From assembly GCA_900471605.1 (NCBI GenBank), contig UCEY01000006.1, forward strand, positions 62,001-126,000: a stretch of 64,000 nt of DNA, written 5' to 3'. Source of the stretch: Hyphomicrobiales bacterium. Its GTDB lineage: Bacteria; Pseudomonadota; Alphaproteobacteria; Rhizobiales; Rhizobiaceae. The translations under genes were made by a program, and so were the position numbers. Every line of letters begins with the position of its first letter. Within the stretch, counting starts at the first letter, position 1. The notes under the pieces are model-generated. The model ran no database searches. It was not told where the DNA came from and saw only the letters and a list, made by a program, of their open reading frames with translations. Below, one piece after another: positions 54,919 through 63,298 of the stretch.

Positions 54919-55545
54919 ATGGCGAAACACGAGAAGAACGACATCGAGCTGATCAGGACATGGACCCTGTCTGCGGCTATTACCATGGGGTCATCCGTGC
55001 GGGCCAAGGGCCTCCTCCAGGAGATACAGGCACGCCTTCCGGCTGTCTCCAGGAAGGCTGTGTCGCTCGAAGGTATAGATCTTGTTCTCGCCATGCCAGC
55101 CGATGCAAGGCCCGCCTTTACCGCAGCGGCATCGATGATCTCCCAGGCGGTGGAAGAGGCGCCGTCACTGCCCGTCATTCCGCGCGAGATCCAGGACATC
55201 CTCGGCATGAAGGCAAGCGAGCGGCATCGATGGCTTGCCGACGGCCGTCTTCCGAGCGCCGGGACAAAGACCGTGAGGCTCGCAGGACGCGCCCGCCAGA
55301 TAACCTTCCACGTCTTCGATCCAAAGGTTGTCGAGGATCTTCTTGACCGTGGCGCCATCGACGAGTGGCGTGTCGAGGATGCTGAGGCGAAGGCGGAAAG
55401 GAGAGCGAAGGCCGCCTATCAGGCAAAGGTGACGCGGCTGGCGAAGAAAAAGAAGACGGCAAAAAAAGCGGACGAGGGCTCACAAGATCCCGCACCCGGC
55501 CTTCGGGGCTGGGAAGATTTCGATCTCGATGGACTGCTGCGCTGA
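54919..55545 (+). CDS. Hypothetical protein with possible winged-helix core
   Basis: A 208-residue protein I do not recognise. The middle (residues about 90-145: IPREIQDILGMKASERHRWL, then LAGRARQITFHVFDPKVVED) looks like a MerR-like or winged-helix DNA-binding fold; the C-terminal part is a Lys/Ala-rich helix (RLAKKKKTAKK) ending in an acidic WEDFDLDGLLR. The ATG at 54919 has AGGCGGC just before it. It is a single-gene unit between hsp20 and a convergent LysR gene. Confidence 0.7.
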   Translation: MAKHEKNDIELIRTWTLSAAITMGSSVRAKGLLQEIQARLPAVSRKAVSLEGIDLVLAMPADARPAFTAAASMISQAVEEAPSLPVIPREIQDILGMKASERHRWLADGRLPSAGTKTVRLAGRARQITFHVFDPKVVEDLLDRGAIDEWRVEDAEAKAERRAKAAYQAKVTRLAKKKKTAKKADEGSQDPAPGLRGWEDFDLDGLLR

Positions 55546-55648
55546 TCAGATGGAGCATGATAATGCCGGGGAATGACGAGGAATTCGCCGCTCGAGGCAG
55601 ACGATATCTGGTTCTCGAGCCGATCCGGACATATCCTCGGCGAAGCAC

Positions 55649-56557
55649 CTAACCCGGCATATGCCCCTGGGACATCTTGAGTGCTGCAATCAGCGCCCGC
55701 AGCGCTGGCGGTGATTGACGCCGGCTTGGGTGATAGAGATGAAAACCCGGAAATGCCGGGCACCAGTCGCCAAGCACCTGGATGAGCTTGCCGGACGCGA
55801 TCTCGTCCGCCACTTCATGCTCCATCATATATCCAAGGCCGGCGCCAGCGCGAACGGCGGCGGCAGGCAGGTCGCTGTCATTGGCGACGAGCGGCCCGCT
55901 GGTGTAGATTTTGATCTCCTTGCCATCTTTCTCAAACTCCCAAGGCAAAAGTCCTCCCGAGGTCGTCAGCCGGTAGCCAATGCAGGCATGGCGGTCGAGA
56001 TCATTTGGAGTGAGGGGCGGCGGATAGCGCTTGAAATATTCCGGCGTTCCAACGAGGACGGTCCGCAAATCTGGCCCAAGCTTGACGGCAATCATGTCCT
56101 TTGCCACCGCCTCCCCCAGCCGGATGCCCGCATCGAAGCCCGAGGCAACGATGTCCGTCAGCCCGTCGTCGATATTGACCTCGACGCGAATATCCGGATG
56201 GGCGAGAAGGAAGGAGGGAAGCTTTGGCAAGAGAACCACGCGGGCAGCATAGGCAAATGTGGTAATGCGCACGGTGCCTGACGGGTTGTCCCGCCATTCC
56301 CGCAACGCTTCCAGCCCCTCTTCTATTCCCGAAAGCGCAGGGCGCAGGGATTGCAACAGGCGCTCGCCCGCCTCGGTCGGCGCGACACTGCGGGTGGTGC
56401 GGGCGAGCAGCCTGACGCCCAGCCTGTCCTCCAGGCCGCGCATGGCGTGGCTGAGGGCCGATGGCGACATGCCGAGCAGTGCCGCTGCGCGCGTAAAGCT
56501 ACGCTCGCGGGCGACCGCCTCGAAAGCCAGAAGATCGTTGAGCTCACCTCGTTCCAT
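55649..56557 (-). CDS. LysR-family transcriptional regulator
   Basis: A 302-residue LysR protein with the DNA-binding domain in residues about 5-62 (SFTRAAALLGMSPSALSHAM) and the group signature ARTTRSVAPTEAGERLL. This group commonly regulates a divergent oxidoreductase; here the aldo/keto reductase at 56653 is divergent, 95 bases away. The ligand is not known. Confidence 0.88.
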   Translation of the reverse strand: MERGELNDLLAFEAVARERSFTRAAALLGMSPSALSHAMRGLEDRLGVRLLARTTRSVAPTEAGERLLQSLRPALSGIEEGLEALREWRDNPSGTVRITTFAYAARVVLLPKLPSFLLAHPDIRVEVNIDDGLTDIVASGFDAGIRLGEAVAKDMIAVKLGPDLRTVLVGTPEYFKRYPPPLTPNDLDRHACIGYRLTTSGGLLPWEFEKDGKEIKIYTSGPLVANDSDLPAAAVRAGAGLGYMMEHEVADEIASGKLIQVLGDWCPAFPGFHLYHPSRRQSPPALRALIAALKMSQGHMPG

Positions 56558-56652
56558 TGCTGCATGGTGCTCACAGGTTCATGCGGCGGGCAAGGGCTAA
56601 TCCCGGCGGTTCGAAGGCCCTAGATCGGGGAAGACAAACATGGAGAACGCAA

Positions 56653-57747
56653 ATGAACCTCACATCCTACCGCACACTTGGGAAATCCGGCCTGATCGTC
56701 AGCCCGTTTGCGCTTGGCACCATGACCTTCGGCGCGGGTCGCTGGGGCGCGAGCGAGACAACCGCCCGCAACCTTTTTGACGCCTACGTGGATGCTGGCG
56801 GAAACTTCATCGATACGGCCGACATCTATTCCGGCGGCGAGAGCGAGACCATGCTTGGCCGCTTTCTTGCAGACAGCGGGCGGCGCGACCGGCTCGTGGT
56901 CGCCACAAAGTCCGGCTTTTCCCGCGGCCAGGGCACGCCGCTCTGGGGCGGCAATGGAACAAAGAATATCCGCCTGGCGATCGATAGCTCGCTGAAGCGG
57001 ATGAAGACGGACTATATCGACATGTACTGGATCCATGTCTGGGATCGTACGACGCCGGCCGAAGAGGTCTTGCAGACGCTGACGGAGGCCGTCCGCTCCG
57101 GAAAGATCCTGTATTATGGCTTCTCCAACACGCCCGCCTGGTATGTGGCGAAGATTGCAACGCTTGCCGAGGCGCATGGCCTGCCAAAGCCGATCGGGCT
57201 GCAATATGCCTACTCGCTGATCGATCGCGGCGTCGAACTTGATCTCATTCCGGCGGGCCAGGAACTGGGTCTTGGCCTCGTGCCGTGGAGCCCGCTCGCA
57301 GCCGGCATGCTCACCGGCAAATATGGCCGCGACAAGCTTGCCGACGCCGCTCGAGCGGCGGCCATGCCGGATCGGGGAGCGGAGGTCGGCGATGAGGGCA
57401 GCAGCGGCCGGTTGAATGGTGACAATCCGTTTGGCGGAATGCTGTTTACCGAACGGAATTTCGCCGTGGTCGATGCGGTCAAGGAGATTGCCGCGGAGAT
57501 TGGACGCACGCCGGCGGAAGTCGCCTTGAAATGGGTCGTGGAACGCCCCAACGTGTCCTCGGTGCTGATCGGCGCCAGCCGGGTGGAGCAGTTGAATGAG
57601 AACATTGGATCGCTCAACGTGGAACTGACAGCTGAGCACCTGGCCCGGCTGGAGCGAGCGACCGCCATGCCACCGATCAATCCCTATTTCATTTTCCAGC
57701 TGCCAATCAGCCAGTTGTTTGGCGGGCAGGATGTGCGGCGCGGGTGA
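56653..57747 (+). CDS. Aldo/keto reductase
   Basis: A 364-residue NADPH-dependent aldo/keto reductase. Visible family parts: GTMTFGAGRWG near residue 22, the active-site Asp-Tyr region NFIDTADIYSGGESE, the catalytic Lys in VVATKSGF, the His in YWIHVWD, and a C-terminal cofactor stretch SSVLIGASRVEQLNENIG. The ATG at 56653 has GGAG seven bases upstream. It is probably controlled by the divergent LysR protein; physiological substrate unknown. Confidence 0.9.
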   Translation: MNLTSYRTLGKSGLIVSPFALGTMTFGAGRWGASETTARNLFDAYVDAGGNFIDTADIYSGGESETMLGRFLADSGRRDRLVVATKSGFSRGQGTPLWGGNGTKNIRLAIDSSLKRMKTDYIDMYWIHVWDRTTPAEEVLQTLTEAVRSGKILYYGFSNTPAWYVAKIATLAEAHGLPKPIGLQYAYSLIDRGVELDLIPAGQELGLGLVPWSPLAAGMLTGKYGRDKLADAARAAAMPDRGAEVGDEGSSGRLNGDNPFGGMLFTERNFAVVDAVKEIAAEIGRTPAEVALKWVVERPNVSSVLIGASRVEQLNENIGSLNVELTAEHLARLERATAMPPINPYFIFQLPISQLFGGQDVRRG

Positions 57748-57850
57748 CACGCACGGCAAATGACGTGATTACGGCTCGGGTATTCTATGAAAGGGTGAGG
57801 CCGGCTGCTTGCGAGAGACGCAGGTCCTCAAAAGACCACCAGCTTGTCTC

Positions 57851-57917
57851 GCGCGGGCCGAGACCCCGGAATGGATGGCGTCACCGATCCATCCGTTCCA
57901 GGGGTCTTGGCGCGCGT
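57851..57917. repeat. Long imperfect hairpin between convergent genes
   Basis: AGACCCCGGAATGGATGG (57861-57878) and CCATCCGTTCCAGGGGTCT (57889-57907) pair with one mismatch and one bulge, and the outer GCGCG-GGCCG / TGGCG-CGCGC parts (57851-57860 and 57908-57917) extend the stem to almost 28 pairs. The rest of the 281-base gap shows only one further small hairpin (GGTC/GACC near 57822-57836). Confidence 0.6.
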
Positions 57918-58028
57918 TGAATACCGATTTAGATCTGGCTCCGGCGTGTATGTAAAGACCCGGATAAACCAAGCAAAGGGCGATCGCCCGGTGACAGGTA
58001 ACAGCGATCAAGTTGCCATGAAACCAAG

Positions 58029-58886
58029 CTATCGCTTGCAAGCCGCGCTTCCCAATGCGACTGACCAATCGTACGCTCCAAAGCCCATCTCTTTCGCCTG
58101 CAACAAGCTATCGCGCAGGGCCATGAGAAGACGTCCGTCCAACTCGTTCTTGGTAGAAACCGCCGCAAGCAGGTCCATGTCCTTCATGGGCAGCGTGAGG
58201 CCGGTCGCAGGAAGCCGCCTCGTACCGGTCACCGACGGCGCGTAGTTTTTGTAGATTGGCGATGAGAACAGGGTCTCCGTCATCAGGGTCATGAATGCAT
58301 CGGAATCTGCGTTCTCGGCATTCAGAATGCCTGAAGCTTCCGCCATGGCACCAACGGCGGCGCCAATGAGGAAGTTGCCGCAAAGCTTGGCGACGTTCGC
58401 CTGTCGAGGCTGGTTGCCGACCACCCACAGGCGGCCGAAGCTTTCGAGAACCGGGCGCAGAATTTCAACGAGGGATGCATCGCCTGCGACGCATATGTTG
58501 GCGGCTTTTAGCCTTACGGCCTCCGGCCGCCCGAAGAGCGGCGCAGACAGATAGCCGATGCCTGCTGTCTGATGAGCCTGGTGAAGCTGGTCGGCAAGAT
58601 CCGGGCTGACTGTCGACATGCAGGCATGCACGACATGTCCGCTGGCCAACGAAAGGACCTCCTGCGTGAGGACCTGGCGCACGGCCGCGTCGTCAAACAG
58701 GACAGACAGAACGATCTCGGACGCAAAGGCGTCTCGGACGTCGTCGAGCGGCTCCGCGCCCAGCTTAACCATGGCCTCGACGGCTGCCGGTGAACGGTTC
58801 CAGACCCGCACCTCGCGTCCAGATGCGAGAAGGTGCGGTACGATCGCAGATCCGATCTGCCCGAGACCAATAACGGAAATCGACAT
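58029..58886 (-). CDS. NAD(P)-dependent 3-hydroxyisobutyrate dehydrogenase-family protein
   Basis: A 285-residue beta-hydroxyacid dehydrogenase / imine-reductase-like enzyme. The N-terminal Rossmann motif is VIGLGQIGSAIVPHLL, the substrate-site stretch MSTVSPDLADQL, and the catalytic Lys lies in ANVAKLCGNFLIG near residue 166. Its start is 94 bases from a divergent MmyB-type regulator with repeated CTGTTAC sites between, so it is probably the regulated target. Reaction direction and substrate cannot be told. Confidence 0.87.
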   Translation of the reverse strand: MSISVIGLGQIGSAIVPHLLASGREVRVWNRSPAAVEAMVKLGAEPLDDVRDAFASEIVLSVLFDDAAVRQVLTQEVLSLASGHVVHACMSTVSPDLADQLHQAHQTAGIGYLSAPLFGRPEAVRLKAANICVAGDASLVEILRPVLESFGRLWVVGNQPRQANVAKLCGNFLIGAAVGAMAEASGILNAENADSDAFMTLMTETLFSSPIYKNYAPSVTGTRRLPATGLTLPMKDMDLLAAVSTKNELDGRLLMALRDSLLQAKEMGFGAYDWSVALGSAACKR

Positions 58887-58908
58887 GATATTCTCCCTGT
58901 TGCCAAAG

Positions 58909-58956
58909 CAGTAACGGGAGATTTAAGCTGTTACCATATGACTTTTATCCTGTTAC
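58909..58956. promoter_or_regulatory. Repeated CTGTTAC elements in a divergent promoter
   Basis: CTGTTAC occurs at 58928-58934 and 58950-58956, 22 bases apart (about two helical turns), with an inverted partial copy CAGTAAC at 58909-58915. The set lies between the dehydrogenase and MmyB-type genes and is a candidate operator. Confidence 0.5.
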
Positions 58957-58980
58957 TATAGCAACCCCCACGGAGTGTCC

Positions 58981-59784
58981 ATGTCGGCGGAGCGATTGGC
59001 GCGACCGGAGGCCCGAACGGAGCTTTCGGAGTTTGTCCGGTATTGTCGTGAGCACGCATCCCCTCAAGAGCTTGGCCTGGCCGTTGGATCTCGCAGGCGG
59101 ACAAAAGGGCTTCGCCGCGAAGAGGTTGCGACGCTGGCTGGCGTGGGTCTCACCTGGTACACATGGTTCGAGCAGGGACGCGACATCCAGGTTTCGGATG
59201 ATTTCCTCAATCGCCTTGGCCGTGGCCTTCGACTTGACCGGGCTGAGCAGGAACATCTTCATGCGCTGGCTGGGCGGGCGCCCTATCGGGCAGAGACACA
59301 GGACGCCGCTTTACCTGCCGGTCTCCTGGCCATGATCAACGCCTTGCCAGACCCTGCCTACATCCTCAACAAACGTTGGGATGTCCTGGCGTTCAACCAG
59401 GCAGCCCTCAAGCTGCTCCCGATGTTTGCCGAGCGCGACCCCAACCTTCTTCGTATCGTCTTTTTCTCCGACAGTTATCGCAAGAGCGTTCGCGAGTGGG
59501 AGACGGCGGCGCGGATCATATTCCTGAAGGCTCGCCACGACTACCTCACGGCCGGCGCCGATCCCATACTGCGTCGACTCCTCGATGAGATCGTCGGCAG
59601 GTTCCCGCCTGCGCAAGCGTGGTGGACCGACCCGGAAGTGGTGCGGATCGGCAACAGCCGCAAGGAACTGTATTCCCAGGAGAAGGGTTGGCAGACCTTC
59701 CAGCTCAGTGTCCTGGCCTATGAGGAACGGCCTGAAATCCGGGTCGTCGTCTATGGGCAGGAACGCTCTCACCAACAGCAATGA
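58981..59784 (+). CDS. XRE-type regulator with MmyB-like ligand-binding domain
   Basis: A 267-residue regulator. Residues about 15-75 hold an XRE helix-turn-helix (LGLAVGSRRRTKGLRREEVA, GVGLTWYTWFEQGRDIQVS), and the remainder the MmyB-like domain (PAYILNKRWDVLAFNQAALK, WWTDPEVVRIGNSRKELYSQ). In actinobacteria this domain binds fatty acids; in proteobacteria such proteins often repress a divergent short-chain or hydroxyacid dehydrogenase. ATG 58981 with GGAG five bases before it is preferred to GTG 58975. Confidence 0.88.
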   Translation: MSAERLARPEARTELSEFVRYCREHASPQELGLAVGSRRRTKGLRREEVATLAGVGLTWYTWFEQGRDIQVSDDFLNRLGRGLRLDRAEQEHLHALAGRAPYRAETQDAALPAGLLAMINALPDPAYILNKRWDVLAFNQAALKLLPMFAERDPNLLRIVFFSDSYRKSVREWETAARIIFLKARHDYLTAGADPILRRLLDEIVGRFPPAQAWWTDPEVVRIGNSRKELYSQEKGWQTFQLSVLAYEERPEIRVVVYGQERSHQQQ

Positions 59785-59926
59785 ATGGGGCCAGGCGCCC
59801 GATCGCGCGCGTGCCCCGCCTCCCAAGTCAACTCAATGTCACCCCAGCTCGCGCAGCTGTCGTACGCTGAGCTGAGAGCACATCCCGCGTGGATCGAACC
59901 GACTGTGTCACTTGACGCTTTCACTA

Positions 59927-59964
59927 ACCTAGTTTATTTCCGAATGGTCGGAAATAAACTAGGT
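59927..59964. promoter_or_regulatory. 34-pair perfect palindrome, TetR operator
   Basis: The 17 bases 59927-59943 (ACCTAGTTTATTTCCGA) are repeated as the exact reverse complement at 59948-59964, separated by ATGG. It ends seven bases before the TetR start codon and overlaps a possible promoter (TTGACG at 59912-59917), as expected for autorepression. Confidence 0.8.
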
Positions 59965-59971
59965 GGAATGC

Positions 59972-60544
59972 ATGGCTCGTCCCCGCAAGCATGACCAGGC
60001 AGCAATTCTGGATGCCGTCGAACGCGTGATCGCCCGCGACGGCGTGCTGACGGTCGATGCCGTGGCGAAGGAGGCCGGCGTTTCAAAAGCCACGGTGCTC
60101 TACGAGCATACCAGCAAACGCGACCTCCTCGCTGCCCTCGTGGCGCGGACGATCGAGGCGGACAATGCTTTCAATGCCGCATGCGAGGCCGGGCTCGCCG
60201 ATCAACCCGACGCGCCCCTGCTGGGCAGGATTGAAGCCGCCCGGCGGACGTCGTTCATCGCCGGCGGCAATGCTGCCGTCCTTGCGCTGATCTCGGCTCT
60301 TATGCAGGACGACGACCTTCGAAGTGCGTTTAGCGCCAATCAGGAGAAACTGCGCGCAAGGCTTCTCGACCACGCCTCGGATTCCCGCCGCACCCGTATC
60401 GCGTGGCTTGCGCTGGAAGGTTTCAAGCTCCAGCAGCACATGGAACTGGTCGCCTGGAGCGAAGAGGAGCGTGCGGAGATTCTCGACGACATTGCAAGCA
60501 TCGCCCGTGACGGCTCGCTCAAGGAGGAGGTGTGCGATGACTAA
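59972..60544 (+). CDS. TetR-family transcriptional repressor
   Basis: A 190-residue TetR protein: N-terminal helix-turn-helix in residues about 8-52 (VDAVAKEAGVSKATVLYEHT), followed by an all-helical ligand domain. ATG at 59972 is used; a GTG three codons upstream lies inside the operator palindrome. The palindrome immediately upstream strongly suggests autorepression, and the gene overlaps the NAD-dependent epimerase gene by eight bases, so the repressor controls that enzyme as well. Confidence 0.9.
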   Translation: MARPRKHDQAAILDAVERVIARDGVLTVDAVAKEAGVSKATVLYEHTSKRDLLAALVARTIEADNAFNAACEAGLADQPDAPLLGRIEAARRTSFIAGGNAAVLALISALMQDDDLRSAFSANQEKLRARLLDHASDSRRTRIAWLALEGFKLQQHMELVAWSEEERAEILDDIASIARDGSLKEEVCDD

Positions 60545-61526
60545 GCGCCACATCTTCATCACCGGCGCGAGCGGCTATGTCGGGCGCAACCTGGTTCGCC
60601 ACTTCGTCCATGCCGGCGATCGCGTCACGGGGCTCGCGCGCAGCGATCGAGGCGCCAAACTTATTGCAGGATTGGGCGCGGCGGCGGCGCGAGGCGACAT
60701 GCTGCGCGACGATCTTTCGCCGCTCATGGCCGGGGCGACAGACCTGATCCATGCCGCAGCCAATGTCGACCACGGGCCTGGAAAGGCGGCCTATGACGAG
60801 AACATCAGCGGCACGAGAGCGGTCATGAGGGCGGCGGCCACTGCGGGGATTGCGCGCGTGGTTCACCTGAGTTCGGACTCAGCACTACAGGGCGGCCACG
60901 CTTTGCAAAACGTCAGCGAGAACCATCCCCTGCCCCGGCGCGCAGCCGGTTCCTATTCCGCAGGAAAGGCTCAGGCTGAGAGGATCGCGCTGAACGGCAG
61001 CAGCGCCACGATGGCTGTCGTTGTCCTTCGCCCCCGCATGGTCTGGGGACGCGACGACACGACAGCCTTGCCAACGCTTGCGGACATGGTACGCGCGGGC
61101 AGGTTCGCGTGGATTTCGGGCGGTCATTACCTGTCCTCCACGACGCATATCGCCAATCTCTGCCATGCCGTCGAACTGGCTCTGACAGAGGGAAGAGGCG
61201 GCGAAATCTACCACATCTCCGACGGTCCGGCCCGATCGTTCCGGGAGACCGTCACCGCCTTGCTCGCAACGCAGGGGCTTGTCCCCCCGGAGAAATCGGT
61301 TCCCCGGCCCGTCTTGCGTCTGATCGCCAGTGCGGGAGACAGGCTCTTTCGCCTGACCGCAGGCCGGCTGCGCGGACCTCTCAGTTTTCAGGAATTTGCG
61401 ACGAGCGCCGTCGAAATTTCGCTCGATATCTCCAAGGCGACGCGCGAGCTCGGATATCGTCCTGTCGTGACCTGGGAGGACGGCTTGGCGGAACTCAGTG
61501 CCGATGTCCGCCCAGAGGTGACTTGA
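60537..61526 (+). CDS. NAD-dependent epimerase/dehydratase-family protein (extended SDR)
   Basis: A 329-residue extended short-chain dehydrogenase. Cofactor motif ITGASGYVGRNLVRHF near residue 8, HAAANVDHGPGK, catalytic Ser in VHLSSDSAL, and SYSAGKAQAE in place of the usual YxxxK: the Tyr-Ser-x-Gly-Lys spacing is kept (Y-S-A-G-K). ATG 60537 has AAGGAGGAGG upstream and overlaps the TetR stop. Related enzymes act on sugar nucleotides, steroids or aldehydes; not resolved here. Confidence 0.85.
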   Translation: MTKRHIFITGASGYVGRNLVRHFVHAGDRVTGLARSDRGAKLIAGLGAAAARGDMLRDDLSPLMAGATDLIHAAANVDHGPGKAAYDENISGTRAVMRAAATAGIARVVHLSSDSALQGGHALQNVSENHPLPRRAAGSYSAGKAQAERIALNGSSATMAVVVLRPRMVWGRDDTTALPTLADMVRAGRFAWISGGHYLSSTTHIANLCHAVELALTEGRGGEIYHISDGPARSFRETVTALLATQGLVPPEKSVPRPVLRLIASAGDRLFRLTAGRLRGPLSFQEFATSAVEISLDISKATRELGYRPVVTWEDGLAELSADVRPEVT

Positions 61527-62001
61527 ATGGGGAATTGGCTCGGCGCCGCTCTGGCCAGCCGGCTTGCCCGATGATTTTGTCCATGGGCTCCATCTGGATC
61601 GGGACAGTGCGCCTGAGCGCAGGCCAGGGATAGCACATCCACCGTTGCTCAGGGTCGGCTGACCCGCGATAGGGCTGGCGTCATCAAAGCAGGGCCATAC
61701 GGAAACCATCGTAACGTCCTCGGCTCTTCAATGCGCATGAGCGCTGGTTGCTCCGCCAGAGCCTTGCAGCTCTCCACGTTCAGCCCTGCCCTGCTTGGAC
61801 GATTGAGCCGATATACGCGCCGATACCTGCTTTAGCAAAAGTGCGTAATTGACCGTAGATATCCCCCGTATATCTTGAGCGAGCGATGGCGCTTGTCTTT
61901 GTCGAGACAGCCAGTCGCATCTCCCAACCGCCCCCGTGAGCATCGGCTGTGCGCAGCATTGGTGCGCGGGTGCCTGTGAACTGAACAAACTGGAGTGTCA
62001 A
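61527..62001. other. Gene-free stretch before the lipase-like gene
   Basis: No ORF with a ribosome site or recognisable product is present on either strand. TTGACC at 61849-61854 with TATCTT at 61871-61876 (spacer 16) is a possible promoter for the lipase-like gene. Otherwise I see nothing. Confidence 0.35.
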
Positions 62002-63228
62002 ATGCATCCCTCACCATTGAGACGGGCGGCTACGCGCGCGCTCGTCATGACCATCCTCGGCTCTTCGGCATTGGCCGCTGTTTCCATCGCCCCGGCCCTG
62101 GCCGTGGAAGATGCGGCAACGTCCGGATCAGTGATTTCCCATACGCCGCACAAGATTTCCTCGCAGATAAAGGGACGCGCGGAGCTCATCGTCCACACCA
62201 TGCAGTCGGTGGCCGGCGTTCAGACAAAGGCCTCGACCCTCCTTCTTGTCCCGGAGGGACAGGCGCCGCAAGGCGGTTGGCCGGTGATTGCCTGGGCACA
62301 CGGGACGACAACGCCTGGCAACAAGCTCTGCGCACCCAGCCTGACTGAGGACCTCGACGGTGGCCTGACAAAGGATGGTTTCAACAGCGATTACCTGTTC
62401 GAAATCTCGACGCTTGTAAACGCCGGCTATGCGGTCGTTGCTCCTGACCTGGAAGGCCTGGGCGAAGTGGCGGAAGTCCCCTACCCCTATTTCAATGCCA
62501 GCAGTTTGGCGCGCTCACTGGTCAGCGGCGTTGTTGCCGCTCACAAGGTGAACGCCGACCTCTCGAACGAATATGTGGCGGTCGGACATTCCGATGGCGG
62601 TCACGCGGTACTCGGCGTCGAAGCCTTTGCCGGGGAAGCCCCGCAGTTCGAGTTCAAGGGCACCGTGGCGATTGCGCCCTATACCTCGATCGAAGACTTT
62701 GTCAAAGAGCTTGGCCAGAGAGCCGCGGCAAAGCCGGAAAAAGCGGGCGATTTCCGTCTCCTGCAGAATTTCAACATCGCCCTCATGACGACCGGACTGA
62801 AGGTGATCGATCCTTCATTCAAGGCTTCATCCGTGATGGGGCCCGATCTTGAAGCGCAGCTGAAGGAATTCACGACACGTTGCTCGGTCCCCGCCATTGG
62901 TGGCCTGTCCAAGGCGATTGCCGCAAAAGGCGCGGCATTCGATGGCTTCAAGGAAGACTGGGCTCGCGATCCAAAGATGGCTGCGTTTCTTGCTGAAAAT
63001 GACCCGGCGGCCAATCCGAACTTCCGCCTCAAGAAGCCAACCTTCATCTCGCTCGGCACTGACGATGCCTTTGTCTTCCAGAATACGACGGCGGCGCTGG
63101 TCGCGCGATTGAAGGCGGAGGGGACACCTGTGACGTACAGGGAATATCCCGGCACGGACCATTTCACCGTCATCCGTGCCGCGCAGCCTGACACGATGGC
63201 CTTCCTGAAACAGCTTTTCGCAAAGTGA
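62002..63228 (+). CDS. Secreted alpha/beta-hydrolase, lipase-like
   Basis: A 408-residue exported hydrolase. The signal peptide runs to about residue 35 (ALVMTILGSSALAAVSIAPALA), cleaved after ALA. The catalytic Ser is in VAVGHSDGGHAVLG near residue 193, the Asp probably in LGTDDAFVF and the His in PGTDHFTVI. The family resembles secretory lipases, and the oxyanion part WAHGTTTPGNKLC is clear. The ATG at 62002 with GGAG six bases upstream is chosen, not the longer frame from 61936. It acts in periplasm or medium; substrate unknown. Confidence 0.85.
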   Translation: MHPSPLRRAATRALVMTILGSSALAAVSIAPALAVEDAATSGSVISHTPHKISSQIKGRAELIVHTMQSVAGVQTKASTLLLVPEGQAPQGGWPVIAWAHGTTTPGNKLCAPSLTEDLDGGLTKDGFNSDYLFEISTLVNAGYAVVAPDLEGLGEVAEVPYPYFNASSLARSLVSGVVAAHKVNADLSNEYVAVGHSDGGHAVLGVEAFAGEAPQFEFKGTVAIAPYTSIEDFVKELGQRAAAKPEKAGDFRLLQNFNIALMTTGLKVIDPSFKASSVMGPDLEAQLKEFTTRCSVPAIGGLSKAIAAKGAAFDGFKEDWARDPKMAAFLAENDPAANPNFRLKKPTFISLGTDDAFVFQNTTAALVARLKAEGTPVTYREYPGTDHFTVIRAAQPDTMAFLKQLFAK

Positions 63229-63235
63229 AGTGCAG

Positions 63236-63276
63236 CGGCGACCGCCGCGACGGAAAGAAGCGCGCGGCGGTCGCCG
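63236..63276 (+). terminator. Strong 14-pair stem-loop after the lipase-like gene
   Basis: CGGCGACCGCCGCG (63236-63249) and CGCGGCGGTCGCCG (63263-63276) are exact reverse complements with a 13-base loop. No T-run follows, and the next gene starts 22 bases later, so it may attenuate rather than end transcription. Confidence 0.6.
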
Positions 63277-63298
63277 GACAATCATGAGGACTCCATCC

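Noticed and set aside
56620-57759. 379-codon open frame antisense to the aldo/keto reductase
   Set aside because: The composition is that of a mirror frame and the plus strand has all family motifs.
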